Assembly: GCA_001768565.1 (NCBI GenBank) | Contig: MEOE01000020.1 | Location: forward strand, 1-64,000 | Direction: 5' to 3' | DNA length: 64,000 bases | Origin: Bacteroidetes bacterium GWF2_33_16 | GTDB taxonomy: Bacteria; Bacteroidota; Bacteroidia; Bacteroidales; UBA12077 | Part shown: one piece after another, positions 44,468 through 52,935 of the stretch | Position numbering within the stretch: the stretch's first letter is position 1 | Layout of the letters: each line of letters opens with the position of its first letter | Notes under the pieces: generated by a model | Seen by the model: only the letters and a program-made list of their open reading frames with translations | Told to the model about the DNA's origin: nothing | The model's database searches: none | Program-made: the position numbers and the translations under genes

Positions 44468-45900
44468 GATGATTGGCTATTGGTGATTAGTGATCCCGAA
44501 AGCTTTCGGGAGTGAGTTGAAATTGCTTTTTGTATGGCTTCTTTTAAGGCTCCGAGTTTATGATTTACTTCGTGCATCTCTTTCGTTTCTTCAGATTTAG
44601 AAACAATCCCGGCTCCCGCCTGATAGTAAAGTGTGTTGTTTTTGCTCAAAAATGTACGGATAGTAATAGCCTGATTTACACTGCTATTAAATCCTATAAA
44701 ACCAATACATCCGCCATAAAATCCGCGCTCTGTTGGTTCGTATATGTCAATCAGTTGCATTGCTTTATATTTTGGCGCTCCGGTTAATGTACCTGCAGGG
44801 AAAGAATCGGCAAGGATTTTTACAGGGCTATAATAAACAGGCAATTCGCCCGAAACCTTTGAAACAATATGAATTACATGCGAGTAAAAATGAATATCCT
44901 TGAAATTCTCAACCTTCACATTACCAGAATTTCGGCTCAGATCATTTCTTGCCAGATCAACCAGCATAACATGCTCAGCATTTTCTTTTGGGTCTTCTGA
45001 TAATAACAATGCTAATTCTTTATCTTTTTCATCATTACCTGAACGAGCATAAGTTCCTGCAATAGGATTTATGTATGCTTTATTATTTTTTATTTCGATC
45101 TGCGATTCAGGCGAAGAACCAAAAAGCTTGAAATTGCCATAATCAAAATAGAAAAGATAAGGTGATGGGTTTAAAGATCGTAAATGGCGATAAACATTAA
45201 ACTCATCGCCAATAAATTTCTGGTTAAATCGGCGAGAAACCACCAGTTGAAAAACATCGCCACGCAAACAATGGAGCTTTGCATTTTTAACCATATTAAT
45301 ATATTCCTTGTCTGATAGATTAGAAGTTTCGTTTCCAACTGCATCAAAAGGGAAAAAAGAGGTTTTGCCATTCTGAATTAAATTCTCTACTTCACTAAGT
45401 CCAGAAAGTTGACCTTCGGGCAGGTTTTCAATCAGAATAATTTCATCTTTTAAATGGTTAAAGGCAATAATAAAGCGATAAAGGGCATAATGCAAATCAG
45501 GAATAGAGGATTCATCAGCACGGTTTTTTAGCTTTATTGTTTCGAAATGCTGAACCGAATTATAGGATGAATATCCAAAAAAACCATTAAATGAAAACTC
45601 CTTGCCTGTTAAGCTGAATGACTTAAAGAACTTTTCCATTTCGCTAAGCACTTTTCCCCTCTCCTTAATTGGTTGGTCTTTTCGTTCGCCTCCAAACTGG
45701 GTAAATAGAATATCATTCTTTACCTCTATTTCAGCAATGGGATCCATGCAGATAAATGAATAACAATTTTCGAGGTGATGGAAATCGGTACTTTCGAGCA
45801 AGATTGATTTCATGAAAACATCTCGAACTTTCAGGTAAATACTTACTGGAGTGTAAGTATCTGCGAGCATTTTAGTTGAATTGACTGTAATTTTTCTCAT
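44464..45900 (-). CDS. trpE: Anthranilate synthase component I
   Basis: The 478-residue protein has the chorismate-binding core: FQLVVSRRFNQ, SSPESQIEI, AGTYARSGNDEKDKEL, DLARNDLSRNSG, FPAGTLTGAPK and the terminal segment YQAGAGIVSKSEETKE. The N-terminal half carries LLESTDFHHLENCYSFI, which matches the LLES tryptophan feedback-binding motif. It converts chorismate to anthranilate with TrpG. It is the first structural gene of the operon, 83 bp after the second leader peptide. The last about 15 codons (THSRKLSGSLITNSQSS) include a perfect 16-bp palindrome, so the tail looks repeat-derived. Confidence 0.97.
   Translation of the reverse strand: MRKITVNSTKMLADTYTPVSIYLKVRDVFMKSILLESTDFHHLENCYSFICMDPIAEIEVKNDILFTQFGGERKDQPIKERGKVLSEMEKFFKSFSLTGKEFSFNGFFGYSSYNSVQHFETIKLKNRADESSIPDLHYALYRFIIAFNHLKDEIILIENLPEGQLSGLSEVENLIQNGKTSFFPFDAVGNETSNLSDKEYINMVKNAKLHCLRGDVFQLVVSRRFNQKFIGDEFNVYRHLRSLNPSPYLFYFDYGNFKLFGSSPESQIEIKNNKAYINPIAGTYARSGNDEKDKELALLLSEDPKENAEHVMLVDLARNDLSRNSGNVKVENFKDIHFYSHVIHIVSKVSGELPVYYSPVKILADSFPAGTLTGAPKYKAMQLIDIYEPTERGFYGGCIGFIGFNSSVNQAITIRTFLSKNNTLYYQAGAGIVSKSEETKEMHEVNHKLGALKEAIQKAISTHSRKLSGSLITNSQSS
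44495..44510. repeat. 16-bp perfect palindrome inside the trpE 3' end
   Basis: CCCGAAAGCTTTCGGG, within the last 15 codons of trpE. A T/G/A-rich stretch resembling repeated intergenic sequence (GATTGGCTATTGGTGATTAG) adjoins it. Confidence 0.8.
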
Positions 45901-45920
45901 ATATTTTTAGTTTAAATTGA

Positions 45921-45955
45921 AAAGAAAAAGGCCTGTCGTGGGAACGACAGGCCTT
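45921..45955 (-). terminator. trp attenuator terminator B (trpE-proximal)
   Basis: A 12-bp perfect stem AAGGCCTGTCGT / ACGACAGGCCTT with a 4-nt loop is followed on the minus strand by TTTTTCTTTT. It lies 28 nt after the stop codon of leader peptide B and 20 nt before trpE. Confidence 0.92.
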
Positions 45956-45983
45956 AGTTTAATTTGGGCATAGCACGTTTACC

Positions 45984-46037
45984 TCACGAGAGTATCGAAA
46001 AGTTTCTGTGCCACCACCAGCTAATATTTAAATTCAT
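45984..46037 (-). CDS. trp leader peptide B
   Basis: The 17-residue frame MNLNISWWWHRNFSILS has three consecutive Trp codons and ends in TGA. It is followed by an intrinsic terminator, the classical layout of a ribosome-mediated trp attenuator. An in-frame ATG at 46046 could add three residues (MTK). It is the trpE-proximal copy of two. Low charged tRNA-Trp should stall ribosomes on the Trp codons and allow read-through of the terminator (established attenuation mechanism, applied here by inference). Confidence 0.9.
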   Translation of the reverse strand: MNLNISWWWHRNFSILS

Positions 46038-46060
46038 TTTTGTCATAATTGTATTCTTTT

Positions 46061-46092
46061 AAAATAAAAAAGCCCTTCGTGAGTCGAAGGGC
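46061..46092 (-). terminator. trp attenuator terminator A (promoter-proximal)
   Basis: An 8-bp stem GCCCTTCG / CGAAGGGC with a 5-nt loop is followed on the minus strand by TTTTTTATTTT. It lies 31 nt after the stop of leader peptide A. Confidence 0.92.
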
Positions 46093-46123
46093 CTTATGTT
46101 ATTATATAGCATGGCTTCTTACA

Positions 46124-46180
46124 TCACGAGATTTTCGAGTTGTTATAATGCCACCACCAATTATTATTTTGTAAATTCAT
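46124..46180 (-). CDS. trp leader peptide A
   Basis: The 18-residue frame MNLQNNNWWWHYNNSKIS has three consecutive Trp codons, then His, and ends in TGA. It begins about 20 nt after the -7 box of the trp promoter. It is homologous in layout to leader peptide B. There is no other function for such a short Trp-rich peptide than attenuation sensing. Confidence 0.9.
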   Translation of the reverse strand: MNLQNNNWWWHYNNSKIS

Positions 46181-46199
46181 TTTTCTTTGTTTGATTTCA

Positions 46200-46230
46200 C
46201 AAATGTATAAAAAATCTTATAACCTCCAAA
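46200..46230 (-). promoter_or_regulatory. trp operon promoter
   Basis: On the minus strand TTTG (46230-46227), a 19-nt spacer and TACATTTG (46207-46200) match the Bacteroidota consensus exactly. It lies just after the glycosyltransferase stop codon and about 20 nt before leader peptide A. Confidence 0.85.
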
Positions 46231-46235
46231 TTTCG

Positions 46236-47132
46236 CTAAATCATTTTATAATTTCTATACTCAAAAAGCCTTATCCCTGTTAGTTTTTCGAATTTATATA
46301 AAATCCAGTATTTAAATTTCATATTTGCTTTTTTAGGATCGTATACAAACTCCCAATCTTTTTTTGCTATTCGTTCGTGCATTAGTTTAGGGTGTGTTCC
46401 ATTAAACTCTTCGAGCGCATCAACATTCTGGTAGTCGTACTCTTGGGTCTTGTTTTTATATTTCTCCATCCATTCATCTGTTTTATAAAAATGAAAAAAC
46501 ACATTCATTTTCTTTTTCATTTCAGCAGGTGGGCGCACTCTTTTATAATGATATATAGGAACATCAATCAATTTAACTTTTAGCTTCTCTCCTTTTTCAC
46601 CTTTATTATATGCTTCATCAGAAGAATACATTCTAAATCCCTGTGAATCATTATATGATCGGATACCTTTTAAATTCCTTAACACCCGTATTTCGCGTCG
46701 ATGGACTCTGCGGGTTGTTCTAATATAATTATATCCACCCCAGAAATGATAGTATGGCAAAAGTAATCCCTGAACCTGCTTATCAGAATCGTATTTCAAA
46801 ATACCTTCTTTTATTTTATGCAAATCATCTTCGTGAATAAGCTCATCGGCCTGAATGTGTAAAAGCCAATCGCCTGTTGCATGATCTATTCCCAGGTTAG
46901 ATTGCTGGGCAAAAACACCACCTTCAACGCGTAAATTCATATCCCAAACTGAATCTACTATCTTTATTTTATCAGATTGTATTTCTTCAACAGCAGCCCT
47001 GCTCCCATCTTGCGAATCGCCAACTACCATAATAAATTCATCACAAATGGGCAATACCGATTTTATCGATTCAACAAATGGATAATCTAATTCAATTCCA
47101 TTTCTTACATAAGAAAAACCACTTATTTTCAT
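46236..47132 (-). CDS. Glycosyltransferase family 2-like protein
   Basis: The 298-residue protein has a GT-A-like N-terminal fold: FSYVRNGIELDYPFVESIKS, then CDEFIMVVGDSQDGS, and the metal-binding-like region GDWLLHIQADELIHEDD in place of a DxD. This matches family 2 transferases of the WaaE/KdtX type, in which the conserved Asp of QADE is essential. There is no signal peptide; the C-terminal helix (FKYWILYKFEKLTGIRLFEY) may associate with the membrane. It is the last gene of a run with the TonB receptor and SpoIIE protein (17 bp gap) and could modify a surface glycan. Sugar and acceptor are unknown. Confidence 0.82.
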   Translation of the reverse strand: MKISGFSYVRNGIELDYPFVESIKSVLPICDEFIMVVGDSQDGSRAAVEEIQSDKIKIVDSVWDMNLRVEGGVFAQQSNLGIDHATGDWLLHIQADELIHEDDLHKIKEGILKYDSDKQVQGLLLPYYHFWGGYNYIRTTRRVHRREIRVLRNLKGIRSYNDSQGFRMYSSDEAYNKGEKGEKLKVKLIDVPIYHYKRVRPPAEMKKKMNVFFHFYKTDEWMEKYKNKTQEYDYQNVDALEEFNGTHPKLMHERIAKKDWEFVYDPKKANMKFKYWILYKFEKLTGIRLFEYRNYKMI

Positions 47133-47149
47133 TTACTTATCATATTATT

Positions 47150-49729
47150 TTAAATTCTAATTCCAATTACCAGTACATCATCTATTTGTTCGTAAAAGCC
47201 TCTCCAATCTTCAAAAGCCTTATTCAGCAATTCGTGTTGTTTTTTCATTGTTTCGTGATGCATACTTTTAATTAGCTCTTGAAATGGCTGATATTTAAGT
47301 TTACGGCCATCATCACCACCAAATTGATCGGCAAATCCATCGGTAAAGATATAAATTGTATCACCAGCTTTTAAATCTATTTCGGTTTTTGAGAAGGAAA
47401 TATCTGCTTTAAAATGAATTCCAATAGGCATACGATCAGATTTAAACTTTTGCAAAACACCATCACGAATAAAGTAAATCGGATTATTTGCTCCTGCATA
47501 TTGAAGTTTCATTTTCTCCTTATCAATAACACATAAAGCCATATCCATTCCATCTTTGGCTTCATCATCGCGACCACTTTGCTTGAGTGAGCCAATAATC
47601 TCATCGCGTAAACGGTTTAAAATTTCATTTGCTTCTGTAATTTTATCTTTTCCAACAATCTCGTTTAAGAAACTCATTCCTAACATACTCATGAAAGCTC
47701 CAGGCACACCATGTCCAGTGCAATCAACAGCCGTAACAACTAGTTTTTTATTTTTCTCAGCAGCCCAATAAAAATCACCACTCACAATATCTTTGGGCTT
47801 AAATAAAATATAGTACTCAGAAAGGTGCTTATCGAGCATTTCGACTGAAGGCAGAAGTGCATTTTGAATGCGACTTGCATAATGAATGCTATCCGTTATT
47901 TCCTCATTTTTCTTTTCGATAAGATCTTTTTGTTGAACAATTCGTTCACTTTGAGTCATAATTTCCTCGTTCTTTTGCTCGAGGTCGGTATTCTTCTCTT
48001 CAATTTCAATTTTTTGTTTTGCTAAAATGGCATTCTTTCTTCTTGTAATAATTAATCCTATTAGAATCAGAACAACGATAATAGATGCAAGTCCAACCAT
48101 CCATTGTGCTCGTTTTTTCTCTAATGATTGTTTTTCAAGCTCCAGCTTTTGTAATTCGCGTTCGTTTTCGAGTAGTTTTATTTCTTTCTGACGTTCTTTC
48201 TCTTCGGCTTCCTTTTGCTTCAATACCAAATCCTGAATTGCCTTATCTTGTTCAAGCTGTTTAAGTTCCTTTTGTCGTAATTCGGCTTCGTGCTGTTGTT
48301 TGGCAATTTGCAGTGATTGCTGTAGTCGGTCTTTTTCCGATTGCTCAAGCTGATTCTCACTACGCAGCAATTCCAGTTCTTTTTCACGCTTTTCCGCTTC
48401 CAATCTTAATTGTTTTAATGCCAAATCCTTAACCTGCTCGTCAGCAATCTGAAGTCTTGCTTCCTTTTCAGATTTTTCAAGTTCATTAATTTTTCTAACT
48501 TGTTCTTGTTCAGCTAATTTTTGCTTAAAATTTAATGAGTCCCTCAAATTCAGGTATTTTTCGTAATATTCAAGAGCAAGAATATAATCATTGCCATCAC
48601 GCAAAATCCTTGAATATGTGTAATAGCAAACCGATAACATATACCTGTCGCTTGATTTTCTTGAAGATTCAATAGAGTTTTTACTATACATTTCGGCATA
48701 GTAAAGATCATTTGTTTTATAATACAAATTAGCTGCAATATTCTCGAGTCGAGCTATTTCATAGTAGTTTTGTGTTTTATAAAGGGTATCAAGTGCAATG
48801 CGAATATTTTTAAGAGCACCATCGTAATCTTTTAAATTTTGATAACAGATTGAAATATTTGAATACAAATTAGCATAATCACTGTTATTAAACCCAGCCT
48901 TTTTCCCAAATTTCAATGATTTCTTAAAAGCAATTAAAGCATCATCGTATTTCTGAAGCTGAAGATTTGTATAACCAAGATTGTTTAGAACAACAGCCAT
49001 AGCCAAGGTATCGGCGAGATCTTCATATATCGAATAAATTCGTGTATTGTAATCCAACGCCTTTGCATAATTATTCTGTTTTTTTTCTATCTCAGTAATC
49101 TGAATATAAACCCTAAGCAAATCATATTTTTTATTGCCATCAATTAATGAATCGGCTAATAAAAGATAGTATTTTTCGGCCATCGCAAAATTACTATCCA
49201 GAAAGTAGGTTTCAGCAGCTTTTTCGAGTGTTTTAGCTGCAGAAATTCTATCCCCACTTTTGTAAAATAGACTATACGAATTAAAAAAATATTCAGCTGA
49301 TTTTGTAAATGCGCCTAATGATGAATAGCATTCCGCAATTGCTTGATAAGCTTTGGCTTTTTGCAGAACATCTAATAATTCATCAAAAACAATTGTAGCT
49401 CTCAAAAAGTAAGGGATTGCCTGTTCGCATTCATTTCTTTTTTTATGAATATTACCTAATAAGCAATAGTTTTCAGCTTCTAGTCGGTCAATATCTATTC
49501 TTATAGCTATTTCGAGTGATTGCTCAGAATATAATTTTGCATCATGATAGCTATACCCTTTAAATTCTTCTTCAGCTAATTCAAGCAATAGCTCAGCTCT
49601 AATTGAGTCGTTAGTAGGAATAATTAATAATGTTTGAAGGCTATCGATTTTTGATTGGCCAACCGAATTACTTATTACGACCAATAAAAACAATAGGTTC
49701 AAAAACAAATATTTAAAACTCCCATTCAT
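47150..49729 (-). CDS. TPR - transmembrane - coiled coil - SpoIIE/PP2C phosphatase
   Basis: This 859-residue protein has a signal-like N-terminus, then about 10 tetratricopeptide-like repeats (about 30-410; e.g. YTNLQLQKYDDALIAFKKSL, YSNISICYQNLKDYDGALKN), a long Glu/Gln/Lys-rich coiled coil (about 420-555), one membrane helix (about 562-582, WMVGLASIIVVLILIGLII), a short coiled coil and the C-terminal SpoIIE/PP2C domain (FYWAAEKNKKLVVTAVDCTGHGVPGAFMS, then DGMDMALCVIDKE and GDTIYIFTDGFADQFGG). The layout is a common Bacteroidota signalling protein: periplasmic TPR sensor, cytoplasmic Ser/Thr phosphatase, often acting on anti-sigma antagonists. It starts 4 bp after the TonB receptor gene. The target is not visible here. 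Confidence 0.92.
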   Translation of the reverse strand: MNGSFKYLFLNLLFLLVVISNSVGQSKIDSLQTLLIIPTNDSIRAELLLELAEEEFKGYSYHDAKLYSEQSLEIAIRIDIDRLEAENYCLLGNIHKKRNECEQAIPYFLRATIVFDELLDVLQKAKAYQAIAECYSSLGAFTKSAEYFFNSYSLFYKSGDRISAAKTLEKAAETYFLDSNFAMAEKYYLLLADSLIDGNKKYDLLRVYIQITEIEKKQNNYAKALDYNTRIYSIYEDLADTLAMAVVLNNLGYTNLQLQKYDDALIAFKKSLKFGKKAGFNNSDYANLYSNISICYQNLKDYDGALKNIRIALDTLYKTQNYYEIARLENIAANLYYKTNDLYYAEMYSKNSIESSRKSSDRYMLSVCYYTYSRILRDGNDYILALEYYEKYLNLRDSLNFKQKLAEQEQVRKINELEKSEKEARLQIADEQVKDLALKQLRLEAEKREKELELLRSENQLEQSEKDRLQQSLQIAKQQHEAELRQKELKQLEQDKAIQDLVLKQKEAEEKERQKEIKLLENERELQKLELEKQSLEKKRAQWMVGLASIIVVLILIGLIITRRKNAILAKQKIEIEEKNTDLEQKNEEIMTQSERIVQQKDLIEKKNEEITDSIHYASRIQNALLPSVEMLDKHLSEYYILFKPKDIVSGDFYWAAEKNKKLVVTAVDCTGHGVPGAFMSMLGMSFLNEIVGKDKITEANEILNRLRDEIIGSLKQSGRDDEAKDGMDMALCVIDKEKMKLQYAGANNPIYFIRDGVLQKFKSDRMPIGIHFKADISFSKTEIDLKAGDTIYIFTDGFADQFGGDDGRKLKYQPFQELIKSMHHETMKKQHELLNKAFEDWRGFYEQIDDVLVIGIRI

Positions 49730-49733
49730 GTTT

Positions 49734-52103
49734 TTAATTTAGGTTATAGGTTAAACCAAGCTGCATATTTGATCCCATTTGCGGATTACTAGGCAAATCT
49801 TCATTAGTACCTGTTGCATTTAGTCCGGAATATTTTTCATTAAAAACATTATTATATTTAAAAAATACTTTCAGATTTGAGCTTACTTCAAAATTCAATA
49901 GCAGATCCAAGGTATAATATCCATCAACACTTTCCTTTATGTCGGCACTTTCGTCTTCAAATGGCATAAAAACCCTTAACCAATCACTCATCCAAACATT
50001 ATCGAATTGCAAAAATAATTTTTTTGTAGGTTTAAAATTTAGGCGTAACTGTCCCATATGTTTAGGCATTAAGTCGAAATCGCCAATATTACTTCCTATC
50101 TCAGAAAGTTCTTTTTCTGTTTCGGCATATGTTAAGCTTAGTTCTGCATTTAGTTTAACTGATTCAATAACGTTATTGAACTTTATATTTGCCTGAATGC
50201 CATAAACTGTAGAAACAGCATCGGAAATATTTTTCTTTGTTCTAACCAGAGATGATTCAGACTCAACAATTGCTCTGGGCAAATTTAAAGTACTTAAGGT
50301 ATCGTAAGTATCTGTAATAAGATTCGATATTTCGCTATAATATAATGATAAATTGAAATAGATATTTTTATAAAATCTACGACGAATACCAAATTCAGCG
50401 GATAAAAATTCTTCTGGTTCAAGACTTTTGTTTGGAACTGCGATGTAATAAATACTATCATTATATATTCCACCGGGATATGCAATTGATTGGTACGACA
50501 TAGAAGATGTTGGAGCCAAATAAGCCATTCCTATTGAACCTGTTAACGTTGTTCGCTCACCCAGCTTGTAAAGCAATGCTAATCGCGGATTAAACCGATT
50601 ACCATACAATGAGTTTTTATCGTGCCTTAAACCGGCTAATACATTGAATTTTTCACGAAAATAAAATAGCTGAATAAAACTCGAAATATTATAGAATGTT
50701 ACCGGATTTAGACCAAAATTGCCAAACAACGGATCCTCTTTCATTTCCTGTTCAACAAATGATTCATATCTACTTTTCGAAAATGGTTTTGTTAAGTAAT
50801 TGGTTGTTGGCAGATTTCCAGAATACTGCAACGAAACACCAGAGACTATTTCAAGACTCTTAAAAGGATTATAAATGACCAATTGCTCAAGAAAAATATC
50901 ATCTGAAGCTGAGTAAACATATACTTTGTCGGTATTAGGATAGAATGTAACTCCATAACTTGAGTTATTATCCATTTGATACATTAATAAAGATAATTGC
51001 GAACTGCTATAAAACTTCTCCCATTTCTTTTCATAGCTTAATACCGTTCGCTGTATTGATTCCCCAATATAATTTTGTGAATTATTATACTTATATAGAT
51101 ATGTAGAACGCCCTAAAGAACTATGCATTTGCCTATACATGTTATTATACGACCAGGTAAAACCTCTCCATTTAAGATTTGCGCCAATCATATGGCTTGA
51201 TAAGGGAATATCGCCAAAAACCGGTTCCGTTAATGACCCTTCGTAATTTGCTGGATAATACTGTTTAATAAACTCTTCAGATGTTATAGAGTGCTCCTCT
51301 AAAACTTCATCAGTTATTTTAAGTGGGGAATAAATATCACCATTTAAATTAATTTGTTGACCGCTTTTCTCTAAATAGTAAAGAGGATTATATACTCTTT
51401 TATCAATTTGATCTTCAAACAATTGTTCATTTATAAAATTCATTTCCGATTTACTGCCATAAAACCCATATTGCAGTATGTTTTTATTCTTACCAGCTTT
51501 TCCACCAATAGTAAAATTAATATAACTATTATCATAACCCCCTAAATGTATATCGCCCCGAACGAAAGTACCTTTATCGGCGTCTTTTGTTATAATATTA
51601 ATTACACCTGTAACAGCGTCGGCACCATACACAGCAGCAGCAGGACCATATATTATCTCGATTCTTTCAGCCTGCCGGATTGGAAGTTGCGCTCCAAGAG
51701 GCATACCTGCAACAACTGAAGGTTTAATCGGAATATTATTAATTAGAATTTTGGTATAGTAATTACCAATTAAACCCCTAAACTGAAAAATCTCGCCAGT
51801 TTCTCCAGATCCGGGTTGAGAAACACGAAAACCAGGCAAATATTTTAAAATATCGGCCAGTGTTGTATAATGATTTTGAATAATTTCTTCGTGTGTAATT
51901 ACATAAATAGGAACAGGTAAATCGTTCACATTTTTTGCACTACGGCTTGCAGAAACCACTTTAAAAGCACCTGTATCTCTCCACTCACGAAGATTTTCAA
52001 CATTAAGAAGATCTGTTTTTGGATAAAAAGGAACTGTATCGTTTTGAGCACTTAAGCTAAAAGCAAAACAAGTAATAAAAATAATAGCAAAATACTTATG
52101 CAT
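49734..52103 (-). CDS. TonB-dependent outer-membrane receptor
   Basis: The 789-residue protein has the signal peptide MHKYFAIIFITCFAFSLSAQ and a plug domain (about 50-170: VVSASRSAKNVNDLPVPIYVI, TLADILKYLPGFRVS, IEIIYGPAAAVYGADAVTGVINI). A long barrel follows, with strands such as FNVLAGLRHDKNSLYGNRFNPRLAL, and the C-terminal TBDR box ends in QLGLTYNLN. There is no carboxypeptidase-like N-terminal extension, so it resembles siderophore/cobalamin-type receptors rather than SusC. The substrate is unknown. It is followed closely by the SpoIIE protein and glycosyltransferase on the same strand. Confidence 0.93.
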   Translation of the reverse strand: MHKYFAIIFITCFAFSLSAQNDTVPFYPKTDLLNVENLREWRDTGAFKVVSASRSAKNVNDLPVPIYVITHEEIIQNHYTTLADILKYLPGFRVSQPGSGETGEIFQFRGLIGNYYTKILINNIPIKPSVVAGMPLGAQLPIRQAERIEIIYGPAAAVYGADAVTGVINIITKDADKGTFVRGDIHLGGYDNSYINFTIGGKAGKNKNILQYGFYGSKSEMNFINEQLFEDQIDKRVYNPLYYLEKSGQQINLNGDIYSPLKITDEVLEEHSITSEEFIKQYYPANYEGSLTEPVFGDIPLSSHMIGANLKWRGFTWSYNNMYRQMHSSLGRSTYLYKYNNSQNYIGESIQRTVLSYEKKWEKFYSSSQLSLLMYQMDNNSSYGVTFYPNTDKVYVYSASDDIFLEQLVIYNPFKSLEIVSGVSLQYSGNLPTTNYLTKPFSKSRYESFVEQEMKEDPLFGNFGLNPVTFYNISSFIQLFYFREKFNVLAGLRHDKNSLYGNRFNPRLALLYKLGERTTLTGSIGMAYLAPTSSMSYQSIAYPGGIYNDSIYYIAVPNKSLEPEEFLSAEFGIRRRFYKNIYFNLSLYYSEISNLITDTYDTLSTLNLPRAIVESESSLVRTKKNISDAVSTVYGIQANIKFNNVIESVKLNAELSLTYAETEKELSEIGSNIGDFDLMPKHMGQLRLNFKPTKKLFLQFDNVWMSDWLRVFMPFEDESADIKESVDGYYTLDLLLNFEVSSNLKVFFKYNNVFNEKYSGLNATGTNEDLPSNPQMGSNMQLGLTYNLN

Positions 52104-52144
52104 TAAATGATTAGTTTAGCGAACCACACATACCTAAAATACTT

Positions 52145-52168
52145 AACAGACGAGTTACCCCGTCTGTT
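52145..52168 (-). terminator. Hairpin after the LiaF-like gene
   Basis: The arms AACAGACG and CGTCTGTT enclose an 8-nt loop, about 40 bp after the LiaF-like stop on the minus strand. The following T-run is weak, so termination is likely but not certain. Confidence 0.55.
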
Positions 52169-52205
52169 TTAGAGACAATATTTTTAATTTTAATACTGAA
52201 TAATT

Positions 52206-52895
52206 CTAGTACTTTATATCACCACCACCGAAAACAGCAAATCCTTTAATTACCAATTCTTTTCCTACTTCCAGCGTTTCGGGTTTTTTGTGTCGTTTAT
52301 CGGAGAAACCACCAAATATAGAAACCACATCAACTTTTGTATTCCAGTTTTCGGGTACAATAAGTGTAGTACCTCCAAAAAGACAAAAAATATCTATTAC
52401 ATTTTGTCCGGTAGCTAATTTAGAACGAGTAAGATCAATCTTTGAACCACCAAAAATAGCAGTAATTCTACCACCTTTAAAATTCTCACTTGCAATAACT
52501 TTATCACCGCCACCAAAAATTGCTAAATCATCGATAAAATCAGATCCTAATGTTGATCTGCCAGGTCGGTTTGAAGTAAATGAGCGAACAATAATTAAAA
52601 CGCCAATTAGAATTAATAAAGCTGGCCAAAATAATCGGCGTATAGGATATGAAATCTCAATTATATCCGGAATTAAAAAAACAAGCCCTAATACTAGTAA
52701 AACCCAGCCAGATGTTTTGTTGTGATCTGATGTTACGAAAATAATACCTAAAACTATAAGTATCATTTGCCAAGAAAAAATATAATGCATAATTCTATGT
52801 GGAAAAATATCAAATGTTTTTCCAACAAATACAATTCCTATTAAAATAAGAACAATACCTAAGATTGCTCGTCCGGTGTTACGTTGTTTCTCCAT
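52206..52895 (-). CDS. LiaF-like membrane protein (DUF5668 + LiaF C-terminal-like)
   Basis: The 229-residue protein has four N-terminal membrane helices (about 10-105: AILGIVLILIGIVFVG, MILIVLGIIFV, WVLLVLGLVFLIP, LFWPALLILIGVLIIV), then a beta-helical domain with FGG repeats (LAIFGGGDKVI, ITAIFGGSKIDL, FCLFGGTTLIVP, VSIFGGFSDKR). This matches the LiaF/cell-wall-active antibiotic response family, which in Firmicutes restrains the LiaRS envelope-stress system. It is cotranscribed with the DUF4349 lipoprotein upstream (40-bp gap). Its role in Bacteroidota is unknown. Confidence 0.85.
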   Translation of the reverse strand: MEKQRNTGRAILGIVLILIGIVFVGKTFDIFPHRIMHYIFSWQMILIVLGIIFVTSDHNKTSGWVLLVLGLVFLIPDIIEISYPIRRLFWPALLILIGVLIIVRSFTSNRPGRSTLGSDFIDDLAIFGGGDKVIASENFKGGRITAIFGGSKIDLTRSKLATGQNVIDIFCLFGGTTLIVPENWNTKVDVVSIFGGFSDKRHKKPETLEVGKELVIKGFAVFGGGDIKY

Positions 52896-52935
52896 TATTA
52901 ATTTGATTTAAATAATTTATATAAATGAAAATATT

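Larger units (their letters stand above)
45901..46235 (-). other. trp operon leader region (335 bp) with two attenuators in series
   Basis: Order along the minus strand: promoter, Trp-rich leader peptide A, terminator A, leader peptide B, terminator B, then trpE. Copies A and B share the peptide pattern (MNL, three Trp, His), the stop-codon context CTCGTGA, a downstream GTGC/ATGC-TAT segment and an intrinsic terminator, so the block was duplicated. Confidence 0.9.
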
